A stretch of 64,000 nt of DNA from Pseudomonas quercus (lineage in GTDB: Bacteria > Pseudomonadota > Gammaproteobacteria > Pseudomonadales > Pseudomonadaceae): the NCBI RefSeq assembly GCF_012033695.1, contig NZ_JAAVJI010000005.1:248001-312000 (forward strand). The letters run 5' to 3'. Of this stretch, positions 19,254 to 28,814 are shown in pieces (within the stretch, counting starts at the first letter, position 1; the number at the start of each line of letters is the position of its first letter). The notes beneath the pieces are model-generated. The model saw only the letters and a list, made by a program, of their open reading frames with translations. It was not told where the DNA came from and did not search any database. The position numbers and the translations under genes are program-made.

Positions 19254-20792
19254 TCAATGCAGGCCCCGACGAGCGAACTGATGAAGGCGCATACCCATGG
19301 CCAGCAAGGCAACAAAGTAAGTGCCTGCGCCGGCGACTACCAATACCCCGAGGCGAGCGAAACGCGCAAGCATGGTGCCATCCGCCCACGGCGGCATCAC
19401 GCTCATCAGGCCGGCCAATACCCCAGCCATGGCCAGCACCGCGATGCCTAGGCGTAGCAGAAAGCCCAGCCAGCCTGGCTGAGGCTGGAACAGTTTCTGG
19501 CGCCTCAGTTGCCAGTACAACAGGCCTGCGTTCAGCGTCGCCCCACCGCTGATGGCCAGGGCCAGCCCAGCGTGTTTGAGCGGCCCGATCAAGGCCAGGT
19601 TGAGCAGTTGGGTTGCCAACAGCGTCACCACTGCAATCTTGACGGGCGTTCGCAGGTTTTGCTGAGCATAGAACCCCGGCGCCAGTACCTTGATCAGGAT
19701 GATGCCCAGCAGCCCCACAGAATAGGCCACCAACGCTCGCTGGGTCATGGCGGCGTCGAACGCATCGAAACGGCCATACTGGAACAGCGCAACGGTGAGC
19801 GGCTCTGCCAGCAACCCTAGTGCGATGGCACAGGGCAGTACCAGCAGAAAGCACAAGCGCAGGCCCCAATCCAGAATGCGCGAATACTCGTGCCGGTCCT
19901 TGTTGGCATAGGTGCGCGCCAGGGTGGGCAGCAGAATGGTGCCCAGCGCCACGCCCAGCACGCCAGACGGCAGCTCCATCAAACGGTCGGCGTAATACAT
20001 CCACGACACCGAACCGGCCACCAGAAAGGATGCAAAAACAGTGTTGATGATGAGGGAGATCTGGCTGACCGACACCCCGAGGATGGCCGGCCCCATCTGC
20101 TTGAGCACCCGGCGGGCCCCGGCATGCTGGAGGCTGACGCGCGGCAGTACCAACATGCCGATCTTGCGCAGGTGCGGCAACTGGTACAGCAATTGCGCCA
20201 GGCCACCGGCCAGCACCGACCACGCCAAGGCCATCACAGGCGGATGGAACAAAGGCGTCAGGAACAGCGCAAAGCCAATCATGGCCACGTTGAGCAATGT
20301 GGGCGTAAAGGCAGGGACCGAGAAGCGGTTCCAGGTATTGAGAATAGCCCCGGCCAGCGATGACAACGAAATCAGCACTATATAGGGGAAGGTGACCCTG
20401 AGCAGCGACGTGGTGAGTTCGAACTTTTCCGGCGTGTCTGCAAACCCTGGCGCAGTGACATAAATGACCCAGGGCGCTGCGAGCATGCCCAGGGCGGTTA
20501 CCACAGCGAGCGCCAGGGTGAGTAGGCCTGCTACGTAGGCTGTGAAGGTTCGCGCCGCTTCATCACCCTGCTGCTGGCGGTATTCGGCCAGGATAGGCAC
20601 AAAGGCTTGAGAGAAAGCGCCTTCGGCAAAGATACGGCGCAGCAGGTTAGGCAGCTTGAAGGCGATGAAGAACGCATCGGTTGCTAGCCCAGCACCGAAG
20701 ATCCGCGCCACCAGGGTGTCGCGTACGAAGCCCAGCACACGGGAAATCATGGTGATGGAGCTGACCGCAGCCAGGGACTTGAGCAGGTTCAT
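19254..20792 (-). CDS. murJ: Lipid II flippase MurJ (MviN)
   Basis: A 512-residue MOP-superfamily membrane protein with about 14 hydrophobic segments. N-terminal [19 protein letters not shown] and [20 protein letters not shown] contain the conserved Arg and Pro residues of MurJ. It flips lipid II across the inner membrane for peptidoglycan synthesis. The ATG at 20792 gives the usual start [11 protein letters not shown]; the sequence in front has no purine-rich Shine-Dalgarno. It is divergent from rpsT and upstream of ribF. Confidence 0.95.
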   Translation of the reverse strand: MNLLKSLAAVSSITMISRVLGFVRDTLVARIFGAGLATDAFFIAFKLPNLLRRIFAEGAFSQAFVPILAEYRQQQGDEAARTFTAYVAGLLTLALAVVTALGMLAAPWVIYVTAPGFADTPEKFELTTSLLRVTFPYIVLISLSSLAGAILNTWNRFSVPAFTPTLLNVAMIGFALFLTPLFHPPVMALAWSVLAGGLAQLLYQLPHLRKIGMLVLPRVSLQHAGARRVLKQMGPAILGVSVSQISLIINTVFASFLVAGSVSWMYYADRLMELPSGVLGVALGTILLPTLARTYANKDRHEYSRILDWGLRLCFLLVLPCAIALGLLAEPLTVALFQYGRFDAFDAAMTQRALVAYSVGLLGIILIKVLAPGFYAQQNLRTPVKIAVVTLLATQLLNLALIGPLKHAGLALAISGGATLNAGLLYWQLRRQKLFQPQPGWLGFLLRLGIAVLAMAGVLAGLMSVMPPWADGTMLARFARLGVLVVAGAGTYFVALLAMGMRLHQFARRGLH

Positions 20793-20910
20793 AAGGAAGG
20801 AGTGCCGCTGCGCCAAAAAGCCGAAAGTGTACAGGGCTTGTGAAGCAAGGAAAGGTTTTCTGTAAGCTGCCGTTCGTCCTGTCAGTTGAGTAATCTCACC
20901 GCTACCGCCC

Positions 20911-20939
20911 TTGACATTAGCTCGGCGCATGGGCATGAT
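20911..20939 (+). promoter_or_regulatory. Sigma-70 promoter of rpsT
   Basis: A consensus -35 TTGACA (20911-20916) is separated by 17 bases from CATGAT (20934-20939, four of six matches to TATAAT). It stands about 50 bases before the rpsT start in the murJ-rpsT divergent region. Confidence 0.7.
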
Positions 20940-20988
20940 TCGCGCCCTATTTGTTTGCTATTACCCAAGTCTTTCGAGGAGCTCGACG

Positions 20989-21267
20989 GTGGCCAACTCA
21001 CCTTCCGCCAAAAAACGCGCAAAACAGGCTGAGAAGCGTCGCAGCCACAACGCCAGCCTGCGTTCCATGGTTCGTACCTACATCAAGAACGTAGTCAAGG
21101 CAATCGACAGCAAAGACGCCGAGAAAGCGCAAGCTGCCTACACCTTGGCCGTGCCTGTTATCGACCGTATGGCCGACAAGGGCATCATTCACAAGAACAA
21201 GGCCGCTCGCCACAAGAGCCGCCTGAATGGTCACGTGAAGGCCCTGAATCTCGCTGCTGCTGCCTGA
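20989..21267 (+). CDS. rpsT: 30S ribosomal protein S20
   Basis: A 92-residue basic protein, [20 protein letters not shown] at the N-terminus and [17 protein letters not shown] in the C-terminal part. S20 binds 16S rRNA early in small-subunit assembly. The start codon is GTG, with AGGAG 8 bases upstream; the longer frame upstream of it is not homologous and runs through the promoter. Rare start codons are also reported for S20 in other bacteria, where they help autoregulation. It is a single-gene unit closed by a strong terminator. Confidence 0.97.
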   Translation: MANSPSAKKRAKQAEKRRSHNASLRSMVRTYIKNVVKAIDSKDAEKAQAAYTLAVPVIDRMADKGIIHKNKAARHKSRLNGHVKALNLAAAA

Positions 21268-21282
21268 GCACGCTGATTCAAG

Positions 21283-21308
21283 AAAACCGACCCTAGGGTC
21301 GGTTTTTT
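21283..21308 (+). terminator. Rho-independent terminator of rpsT
   Basis: A perfect 24-base palindrome (21283-21306) with core CCGACCCTAGGGTCGG runs into a T-run. It also carries an A-run on the other side, so it could work for creA on the minus strand. Confidence 0.92.
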
Positions 21309-21377
21309 ATTGCCTATTGCAAAGGGCAGGTGCCCGCGCTGGGCGCAACACCTGCCAGTATCAGGAAGGCAACTGCC

Positions 21378-21839
21378 CTAGCGCACCGGCCAAGGCAGAA
21401 TCGGAATAGCCGTCACGGCATTTTGCGGGCTGCCTTCGATCATGCGGTCGCTGTACACCAGGTAAACCAGCGTGTTGCGCTTGGTATCGAAGAAGCGCAC
21501 CACCTGCATCGTTTTGAACACCAGTGACGTGCGCTCCTTGAACACCTCTTCCCCATCCTTCAGCGGCTGGGCGAAACGAATGGCCCCCACTTGCCGACAG
21601 GCGATGGAAGCCTCGGCACGGTCCTCTGCCAACCCCAGCCCACCTTTCACGCCGCCCGTCTTGGCCCGGGACAGGTAACAGGTCACGCCTTCAACCTTGG
21701 GGTCATCGAAAGCCTCGACGACGATACGGTCATTGGGGCCTACAAACTTGAACACGGTCGACACTTCGCCCACCTGCTCGGCACTGGCCAGCACAGGTGC
21801 CAAGGCCAGGCCCAGGAGCGCGCATTTCAATACATTCAT
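21378..21839 (-). CDS. creA: CreA family periplasmic protein
   Basis: A 153-residue protein with a signal peptide ([20 protein letters not shown]) and the conserved CreA core: [31 protein letters not shown] and [16 protein letters not shown]. Two Cys are present in the mature part (VTCYLS and IACRQV). Function is unknown; E. coli creA is next to creBCD but here it follows proB. I used the ATG at 21839 because GAGG precedes it at 6 bases. The ATG at 21851 overlaps the proB stop and would extend the signal peptide by four residues. Confidence 0.88.
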   Translation of the reverse strand: MNVLKCALLGLALAPVLASAEQVGEVSTVFKFVGPNDRIVVEAFDDPKVEGVTCYLSRAKTGGVKGGLGLAEDRAEASIACRQVGAIRFAQPLKDGEEVFKERTSLVFKTMQVVRFFDTKRNTLVYLVYSDRMIEGSPQNAVTAIPILPWPVR

Positions 21840-21847
21840 TGTTTGCC

Positions 21848-22966
21848 TCATACCAGAATCAGGTTGTCGCGATGGATCAGCTCAGGCTCGGCCATATACC
21901 CCAGTACACCATGAATGGCGTCCGACGACAGGCCCATGATGCGCTGCGCCTCGGCTGCGCTGTAGTTGGTCAGCCCTCGGGCGACCTCTGCCCCATCTGG
22001 GGCAAGGCAGACCACCATCTCGCCACGCCGGAAGCCCCCTTGCACGGACTTTACCCCCACCGGCAACAAGCTTTTGCTGGCCGCCCGCAAGGCCTGCACC
22101 GCCCCATCGTCCAGGTGAAGCGTGCCACGGGTTTGCAGGTGCCCGGCCAGCCACTGCTTGCGCGCGGCCAGCATGCCCCGCTCCGGCGACAGCAAGGTAC
22201 CCAACCGCTCGCCAGCCTTGAGCCGATCCAGCACGCGCTCGATACGCCCACCTACGATCAAGGTGTGAGCCCCGGACCGCGCAGCCAGCCGTGCCGCACG
22301 AAGCTTGGTTTGCATGCCACCGCGCCCCAACGCACCTCCAGTACCTCCCGCCACTGCATCCAGGCTGGAGTCATCGGCGCGGGCTTCGTAAATCAAGGTG
22401 GCGTCAGGGTTGTGCCGCGGGTCTGCGTCAAACATGCCATCACGGTCCGTGAGGATTACCAGCAGATCAGCCTCGACCAGGTTGGCTACCAGCGCGGCCA
22501 AGGTGTCGTTGTCACCAAAACGGATTTCGTCCGTGACGACCGTGTCGTTCTCGTTGATGACCGGAATCACGCCAAGCTCCACCAGCGCTCGTAGCGTACT
22601 GCGCGCATTGAGGTAACGCTTGCGATCGGAGAGGTCGTCGTGGGTGAGCAGAATCTGCGCAGTGCGGCGCTCGTGCTGAGCGAAGCTGGATTCCCAGGCC
22701 TGCACGAGCCCCATCTGGCCGATAGCCGCTGCGGCCTGTAGCTCATGCATGGCCGTAGGGCGCTGTACCCAACCCAGGCGGCTCATACCCGCCGCAACGG
22801 CACCTGAAGACACCAGCACCAGCTCCACGCCGGCCTCGTGCAGGCCCACCATCTGCTCAACCCATACCGCCATGGCTGCACGGTCCAGGCCTTTGCCATC
22901 AGCTGTCAGTAAGGCGCTGCCGATTTTCACGACCCAGCGCTGCGCACCTGTCACCTTGCTCCGCAT
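21848..22966 (-). CDS. proB: Glutamate 5-kinase ProB
   Basis: A 372-residue enzyme with an N-terminal amino-acid kinase domain ([55 protein letters not shown]) and a C-terminal PUA domain (about 280-360). It phosphorylates glutamate in the first, proline-feedback-controlled step of proline synthesis. It lies 76 bases downstream of obg behind a hairpin and ends at creA with an overlap if the earlier creA start is used. The obg-proB arrangement is shared with other pseudomonads. Confidence 0.95.
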   Translation of the reverse strand: MRSKVTGAQRWVVKIGSALLTADGKGLDRAAMAVWVEQMVGLHEAGVELVLVSSGAVAAGMSRLGWVQRPTAMHELQAAAAIGQMGLVQAWESSFAQHERRTAQILLTHDDLSDRKRYLNARSTLRALVELGVIPVINENDTVVTDEIRFGDNDTLAALVANLVEADLLVILTDRDGMFDADPRHNPDATLIYEARADDSSLDAVAGGTGGALGRGGMQTKLRAARLAARSGAHTLIVGGRIERVLDRLKAGERLGTLLSPERGMLAARKQWLAGHLQTRGTLHLDDGAVQALRAASKSLLPVGVKSVQGGFRRGEMVVCLAPDGAEVARGLTNYSAAEAQRIMGLSSDAIHGVLGYMAEPELIHRDNLILV

Positions 22967-22999
22967 GTTTCCTGTCCTTGCGTGCCAAACCCATCAACG

Positions 23000-23023
23000 A
23001 AAACGCCCCGAAACCGGGGCGTT
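23000..23023 (-). terminator. Terminator-like hairpin after obg
   Basis: A nine-pair stem AACGCCCCG/CGGGGCGTT with a four-base loop is followed, in the minus direction, by TTTT. It lies between obg and proB and could terminate or attenuate read-through. Confidence 0.7.
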
Positions 23024-23042
23024 GGTAGTGTACTGCAACCGA

Positions 23043-24293
<1,251 letters not shown>

Positions 24294-24407
24294 TTATAAG
24301 CCAGAAAAACGTAAGGCTCTTGCAAAAATGAGCGCAGCGCCCCAATCAACGACCGAGAAAAATAGCGCTGGAGCTCAGGCAGACAGCTTTGCAAGAGACT
24401 CACAAAC

Positions 24408-24437
24408 AAAAAAGCCCCGTCGCGAGACAGGGCTTTT
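24408..24437 (-). terminator. Terminator after rpmA
   Basis: On the minus strand AAAAGCCCTGTC pairs with GACGGGGCTTTT around TCGC with one bulge, followed by a T-run. It lies directly after the L27 gene and would end the rplU-rpmA transcript before obg. Confidence 0.88.
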
Positions 24438-24451
24438 CAGCGGGGTCGCGA

Positions 24452-24709
24452 TCAGGCTGCGACGACGCTTACGTAACGACGGCCGAACGCACCTTTGACC
24501 TCGAACTTCACAACGCCTTCGACTTTAGCGAAGAGGGTGTGGTCCTTGCCAATGCCAACGCCGTAGCCGGCGTGGAACTGGGTGCCGCGCTGACGCACGA
24601 TGATGTTACCGGCCTTGATGACCTGGCCGCCGAACATTTTCACGCCAAGGCGTTTACTTTCGGAATCGCGACCGTTACGGGTACTACCACCAGCTTTTTT
24701 GTGTGCCAT
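24452..24709 (-). CDS. rpmA: 50S ribosomal protein L27
   Basis: An 85-residue basic protein beginning [20 protein letters not shown], with [19 protein letters not shown]. The L27 N-terminal tail reaches the peptidyl transferase centre. It has no N-terminal extension of the cleaved Firmicutes type. It lies 36 bases after rplU in the standard L21-L27 operon. Confidence 0.97.
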   Translation of the reverse strand: MAHKKAGGSTRNGRDSESKRLGVKMFGGQVIKAGNIIVRQRGTQFHAGYGVGIGKDHTLFAKVEGVVKFEVKGAFGRRYVSVVAA

Positions 24710-24745
24710 GAGTTCAATACTCCAATGTGCGGTACAGGCTAGAAA

Positions 24746-25057
24746 TCAGCCCTGGATACCGGTGATTTTGATCTCGGTGAACCACTGGCGGTGGCCCATA
24801 CGCTTCATGTGGTGCTTACGACGACGGAACTTGATGATGCGGATTTTATCGTGGCGACCTTGCGCAACGACTTCGGCAACCACTTTGGCGCCTTCAACAA
24901 CTGGTGCGCCGATGTTCACGTCGTCGCCATTGGCAACCAACAGAACGCGATCGAAGGTAACGGATTCGCCGGTAGCGACTTCCAGTTTTTCGATCTTCAG
25001 GTATTCACCTTCGGCGACCTTGTATTGCTTGCCACCGGTAACGATTACTGCGTACAT
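24746..25057 (-). CDS. rplU: 50S ribosomal protein L21
   Basis: A 103-residue protein: [20 protein letters not shown] at the start and [18 protein letters not shown] near the C-terminus, typical of L21, which binds 23S rRNA domain I in the large subunit. The ATG at 25057 matches the family; the longer frame adds 38 unrelated residues. A good sigma-70 promoter lies about 130 bases upstream, leaving a leader of roughly 125 bases. Confidence 0.97.
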   Translation of the reverse strand: MYAVIVTGGKQYKVAEGEYLKIEKLEVATGESVTFDRVLLVANGDDVNIGAPVVEGAKVVAEVVAQGRHDKIRIIKFRRRKHHMKRMGHRQWFTEIKITGIQG

Positions 25058-25188
25058 GATATTTCTCCGTTGATCCTGCTCACCCAGCGCTTTATAAGAA
25101 GAGTGTCGGCTGGCATGGCTGCAGCGGGTGGGAAACCCGTTCTGCAATTGCGTAAGGCAGGTGATGCCCAAGAAGTTCAGGGTGCGCG

Positions 25189-25217
25189 ATTGTACGCAAC
25201 ACAGGCAGGTGACGCAA
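25189..25217 (-). promoter_or_regulatory. Sigma-70 promoter of rplU-rpmA
   Basis: On the minus strand TTGCGT (25217-25212) and TACAAT (25194-25189, five of six matches) are spaced by 17 bases. It is correctly oriented for rplU. Confidence 0.6.
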
Positions 25218-25258
25218 GGGCCCGGCCGCAGTCACGCGGCCCTGAGCGGGGCATTGCC

Positions 25259-25287
25259 TTGACAGGCCTGACCCTGCGACCTAGCAT
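25259..25287 (+). promoter_or_regulatory. Sigma-70 promoter of ispB
   Basis: A perfect -35 TTGACA (25259-25264), a 17-base spacer and TAGCAT (25282-25287) stand about 30 bases before the ispB ATG. It is back to back with the rplU promoter. Confidence 0.65.
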
Positions 25288-25319
25288 GCCGCGCAACCTA
25301 TATGGAGCGTTAGTCGCTG

Positions 25320-26288
25320 ATGCAACCCCAAGCCTTTTATCGTGCGGTGGCGGACGATTTCACCGCCGTCGACGAGATCATCAAGCAGCAGCTGACCTCT
25401 CGGGTGCCGCTGGTATCGAAGATCGGCGACTACATCACCTCTGCCGGGGGCAAACGCCTGCGGCCGCTGCTGGTCCTGCTCAGCGGCAAGGCACTGGGCT
25501 ACGAAGGCGACAACCTGCGTTTGCTGGCGGCCACCATCGAATTCCTGCACACGGCCACTTTGCTTCACGATGACGTGGTGGACATGTCCGGCATGCGCCG
25601 CGGCCGTTCTACCGCCAATGCCATGTGGGGCAATGCCCCCAGCGTGCTGGTAGGCGACTTCCTTTATTCCCGCTCCTTCGAAATGATGGTAGAGCTGGGC
25701 TCGATGCCTGTGATGCAGATCCTTTCCCAGGCCACGCGCATCATCGCCGAGGGCGAAGTGCTGCAGTTGTCCAAGGTACGCGACGCCAGCACCACCGAAG
25801 AGACCTACATGGAAGTCATCCGCGGCAAGACCGCGATGCTGTTCGAGGCCTCCACCCATAGCGCCGCGGCGTTGGTGGGCACTACCGACCAGGCACGCGA
25901 GGCGCTGCGCCAGTTTGGCGATCACCTGGGCGTCGCCTTCCAGCTGGTAGACGACCTGCTGGATTACAAAGGCGACGCGGAGGCCCTTGGCAAGAACGTG
26001 GGCGATGACCTGGCAGAGGGCAAGCCTACCCTGCCCCTGATCTACACCATGCGCGAAGGCACTGCCGAGCAGGCCGCGCTGGTTCGCCAGGCCATTCAGA
26101 AAGGCGGTATCGAGGACCTGGAGCGTATCCGCGAAGCCGTGGAAGCCTCGGGCGCATTGGCTTATACCGCCCAAATGGCGCAGCGCTTCGCGGGCCGCGC
26201 CATTGCTTGCCTGGATGCACTCCCGGCCAGTGAGTACCGCGATTCGCTCATCGAATTAAGCGAATTCGCCGTCGCCCGCACCTACTGA
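25320..26288 (+). CDS. ispB: Octaprenyl diphosphate synthase IspB
   Basis: A 322-residue long-chain trans-prenyltransferase. The first Asp-rich motif reads LLHDDVVDMSGMRRG, the second FQLVDDLLDYKGD, both needed for Mg-diphosphate binding. GGKRLRPLLVLL near the N-terminus binds IPP. The enzyme makes the ubiquinone side chain; in pseudomonads the chain is usually nonaprenyl, so the exact length is not fixed by sequence. It is divergent from rplU, the common gammaproteobacterial arrangement. Confidence 0.95.
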   Translation: MQPQAFYRAVADDFTAVDEIIKQQLTSRVPLVSKIGDYITSAGGKRLRPLLVLLSGKALGYEGDNLRLLAATIEFLHTATLLHDDVVDMSGMRRGRSTANAMWGNAPSVLVGDFLYSRSFEMMVELGSMPVMQILSQATRIIAEGEVLQLSKVRDASTTEETYMEVIRGKTAMLFEASTHSAAALVGTTDQAREALRQFGDHLGVAFQLVDDLLDYKGDAEALGKNVGDDLAEGKPTLPLIYTMREGTAEQAALVRQAIQKGGIEDLERIREAVEASGALAYTAQMAQRFAGRAIACLDALPASEYRDSLIELSEFAVARTY

Positions 26289-26381
26289 CACCCGTTACCC
26301 TACCCGCTTGCCGCCGCCTGCCTGCCCACCCCGGCACCGCAGCCGTGCGGCTGCCTGCGCTATGACCTGGAGGAACCCCTG

Positions 26382-26720
26382 ATGTCGCTGCCACCCTGCC
26401 CGAAATGCAATTCCGAATTCACCTATGAAGACGGCACCCAGCTGGTGTGCCCCGAGTGTGCCCATGAGTGGACACCGGGCGAAGCGGCGGGGAGCGATGA
26501 CGATGCACGGGTTATCAAGGATTCGGTGGGCAATGTGTTGCAGGATGGGGACAGCGTGACAGTGATCAAAGACCTGAAGGTCAAAGGCACCTCGCTGGTG
26601 GTCAAGGTTGGCACCAAGGTACGAGGCATTCGCCTGTGCGATGGCGACCACGACATCGACTGCAAGATCGATGGTATCGGCGCTATGAAGCTCAAGTCCG
26701 AGTTTGTGCGCAAGGCCTGA
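26382..26720 (+). CDS. yjdM: YjdM/PhnA-family zinc-ribbon protein
   Basis: A 112-residue protein with an N-terminal zinc ribbon (CPKC near residue 6 and CPEC near residue 24) and a C-terminal SH3-like PhnA domain ([19 protein letters not shown], then [17 protein letters not shown]). The old name PhnA is misleading; a role in phosphonate breakdown is not shown for this branch. A GCAGCC/GGCTGC hairpin at 26339-26354 separates it from ispB. Confidence 0.88.
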   Translation: MSLPPCPKCNSEFTYEDGTQLVCPECAHEWTPGEAAGSDDDARVIKDSVGNVLQDGDSVTVIKDLKVKGTSLVVKVGTKVRGIRLCDGDHDIDCKIDGIGAMKLKSEFVRKA

Positions 26721-26756
26721 CGACAGCCGGTAGGGCCACTACTTTGCAAAGCTGCA

Positions 26757-26775
26757 AATACGAATTATTCTCAAT
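26757..26775 (+). promoter_or_regulatory. Fur-box-like palindrome
   Basis: The core TACGAAT-T-ATTCTCA (26759-26773) fits the 7-1-7 Fur pattern; the right half is a perfect ATTCTCA and the left half matches TGAGAAT at five of seven. It covers a -10-like TATTCT (26766-26771) that is 16 bases after TTGCAA (26744-26749), the position expected for an iron-repressed promoter. Confidence 0.5.
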
Positions 26776-26798
26776 GAACCTCATTAAGGAGAATAATC

Positions 26799-27041
26799 GT
26801 GACCTACCTTATCGACGCCTGGCTGGACCGCACTCACCCCTACCTGCGTATTCTCCATCGGGAAACCGGCGAAGTGTGCGCAGTGCTCCACGAAGACGCC
26901 CTGGATGAATTACGTGACCAAGGCGAGCTCGACTACGACGGGCTGAATTCGACTGAACCGCAGGTACAGAAAGAGCTGGTACGCAGCCTCTTTCTGTTCT
27001 GCTATGCCCGGGCTTTGCGCCCGGCAGGGGCGTTGCACTGA
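26799..27041 (+). CDS. Small conserved protein, PA4570-like
   Basis: An 80-residue soluble protein (TYLIDAWLDRTHPYLRILHR at the start) with no signal peptide or known domain. It resembles the short protein encoded after ispB in P. aeruginosa (PA4570), which I remember as induced by iron starvation. The start is GTG, with AAGGAG 7 bases upstream. The Fur-like box in front supports iron control. It is convergent with fklB. Function unknown. Confidence 0.75.
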   Translation: MTYLIDAWLDRTHPYLRILHRETGEVCAVLHEDALDELRDQGELDYDGLNSTEPQVQKELVRSLFLFCYARALRPAGALH

Positions 27042-27117
27042 AGCGGGCCAAACCTAGGGGTTCCCGGCCTCCGCCTTCGGCTACGGCCGTTTCCACAGCG
27101 CATACCGCCCGTGTGGC

Positions 27118-27735
27118 TTACAGGATTTCCAGCAACTCTACGTCGAAGACCAGCGTGCTGTGGGGTGGAATGGAGCCCACGCCCTGCGCGCCATAGGCCA
27201 GCTCGCTCGGTACGTACAGGCGCCATTTGCTACCGGTATTCATCAGTTGCAGGGCTTCGGTCCAGCCGGCGATCACGCCACCCACAGGGAATTCGGCAGG
27301 CTGGCCACGATCGTACGAGCTGTCGAACACCGTGCCGTCGATCAACGTACCGTGGTAATGGGTGCGCACGGTGCTGTCGCGGGTAGGCTTGGCGCCTTCG
27401 CCTGCGGTGATCACTTCATACTGAAGGCCTGACGCCAAGGTGGTGATGCCTTCGCGCTTGGCGTTGGAGGCCAGGTAAGCACGCCCTTCACCGGCAGCCG
27501 CCTCGGCTTTGACGCGCTCTTGCTCTTGCATCACTTCGCGAATGGCACGGAAGGCATTGTTCAGGTCGTCGGCTGCCACACGGCTTGGCTCGCCGTGGAA
27601 TGCATCGGTCAAGCCGGCAATGAGGGCATCCAGGCTCACGCCCGGTGGCGGGTTGTCGCGGATCTGGTCACCCAGCTGGCGGCCAATACCATAGCTGACA
27701 CGCGTTTCGTCAGTGGTGTAATTCACTTCGGACAT
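27118..27735 (-). CDS. fklB: FKBP-type peptidyl-prolyl isomerase FklB
   Basis: A 205-residue FKBP22-type protein. The N-terminal helical dimerisation domain (about residues 1-85, YGIGRQLGDQIRDN) is joined by a long helix to the C-terminal FKBP domain with VRTHYHGTLIDGTVFDSSYD, VIAGWTEALQLM, SELAYG and IPPHSTLVFDVELLEI. There is no signal peptide, so it is cytosolic, in contrast to FkpA. A hairpin lies in its 5' region. Confidence 0.92.
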   Translation of the reverse strand: MSEVNYTTDETRVSYGIGRQLGDQIRDNPPPGVSLDALIAGLTDAFHGEPSRVAADDLNNAFRAIREVMQEQERVKAEAAAGEGRAYLASNAKREGITTLASGLQYEVITAGEGAKPTRDSTVRTHYHGTLIDGTVFDSSYDRGQPAEFPVGGVIAGWTEALQLMNTGSKWRLYVPSELAYGAQGVGSIPPHSTLVFDVELLEIL

Positions 27736-27751
27736 TGCACTGCTCCGTGGA

Positions 27752-27769
27752 GGGCCAGCCTGCTGGCCC
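27752..27769 (-). terminator. Hairpin between the UPF0114 gene and fklB
   Basis: GGGCCAG and CTGGCCC form a perfect seven-pair stem with a four-base loop, ending about 10 bases before the fklB Shine-Dalgarno (GGAG) on the minus strand. No U-run follows. It could end the upstream transcript or mask fklB translation. Confidence 0.5.
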
Positions 27770-27795
27770 GGAAAAAAGGGTGAAAGCCTAGCACA

Positions 27796-28284
27796 TCAGT
27801 GCTTGGTGAGCTTGTCGAGGTAGCCCATGGCGAAGGCGGAGACCACGAAGGTCATGTGGATGATCACGTACCACATCAGGTGATCGGCACCGATGTTCTG
27901 GGCGTCCATGAACACACGCAGCAGGTGAATGGAGGAGATCGCTACGATACTGGCCGCCACTTTCATCTTGAGCGACGTGGAATCCATCTTGCCGAGCCAG
28001 CTCAGCTTCTCGGAGCCTTCGTCTATGTCCAGCTGAGACACGAAATTCTCATAGCCGGAAATCATCACCATTACCAGCAACCCGCCCACCAATGCCATGT
28101 CGATCAATGACAGCAGCACCAGGATCAGCTCGGATTCAGCCAGTGCAAAGACATTGGGCAGGATATGGACGATTTCCTGGAAGAACTTCAGCGCCAGGGC
28201 CAATAATCCCAGTGACAAGCCAAAGTAGATGGGTGCAAGTAGCCAGCGAGAGGCGTACATGCTTCTTTCGATAAAGCGTTCCAT
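27796..28284 (-). CDS. UPF0114 (YqhA-like) membrane protein
   Basis: A 162-residue integral membrane protein with four hydrophobic segments. The family motifs [43 protein letters not shown] and [17 protein letters not shown] are present. Members are called TIGR00645 or YqhA; their function is not established. It precedes fklB on the same strand. Confidence 0.88.
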   Translation of the reverse strand: MERFIERSMYASRWLLAPIYFGLSLGLLALALKFFQEIVHILPNVFALAESELILVLLSLIDMALVGGLLVMVMISGYENFVSQLDIDEGSEKLSWLGKMDSTSLKMKVAASIVAISSIHLLRVFMDAQNIGADHLMWYVIIHMTFVVSAFAMGYLDKLTKH

Positions 28285-28370
28285 TGAAACTCACAGGTGG
28301 CCGAAAACTGGCGTGAAGTATATCAATATGAGGCCCGTTCGCGGCACACGCCCCCTTCAGGGAACAGCCC

Positions 28371-28706
28371 TCAGGCCTCAGGCCCGTGGTCGATCAAATG
28401 CTGCCCGCGGTCGGCATTGATCTTGCGCAATTGCCCATGAAGGTGGATGTCCCAGATACGGGGGTCATGCTTGAGCCGGTAACCGTGCAACGTAAGGCTG
28501 TCTACGATGGCTTCAAGCACCGATTCGGCAGCCTGGGCCCCGTGGAAAGGCCCCTGGGCCTTGATAGCTGTAGGCTGTTCGCCTTCCATGCCAGCCGCAA
28601 ACAGCAGGGCCCAATGGCCTGCATCACCTGCCACGGGGCGGATGATGCACTCGATCCTTGTTTCCAGCCCCAGGCATTGACGGGTAAGGCTGAGCGAGTG
28701 GGTCAT
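28371..28706 (-). CDS. Hypothetical protein (PA4575-like)
   Basis: A 111-residue soluble protein without signal peptide (THSLSLTRQCLGLETRIECI at the start). It resembles the short protein next to the Lon-like protease gene in P. aeruginosa. The pattern of alternating strands and a helix (AAESVLEAIVDSLTLHGYRL) suggests a compact alpha/beta fold. Neighbouring context, downstream of the protease and on the same strand, gives no firm role. Confidence 0.65.
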   Translation of the reverse strand: MTHSLSLTRQCLGLETRIECIIRPVAGDAGHWALLFAAGMEGEQPTAIKAQGPFHGAQAAESVLEAIVDSLTLHGYRLKHDPRIWDIHLHGQLRKINADRGQHLIDHGPEA

Positions 28707-28814
28707 GCGTCAGTCCTCTTGTCTGATGCCCCTAAGACCTTCAATAAGCAGAAAATTCCGTAGTTGCTTAATGATGGCGCCGAGCGGTCATGCAGGCTTG
28801 ACGCCTTCGCAGGC

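Noticed and set aside
25281..26174. 297-codon open frame opposite ispB
   Set aside because: Antisense of a confirmed prenyltransferase; no motif and no Shine-Dalgarno.
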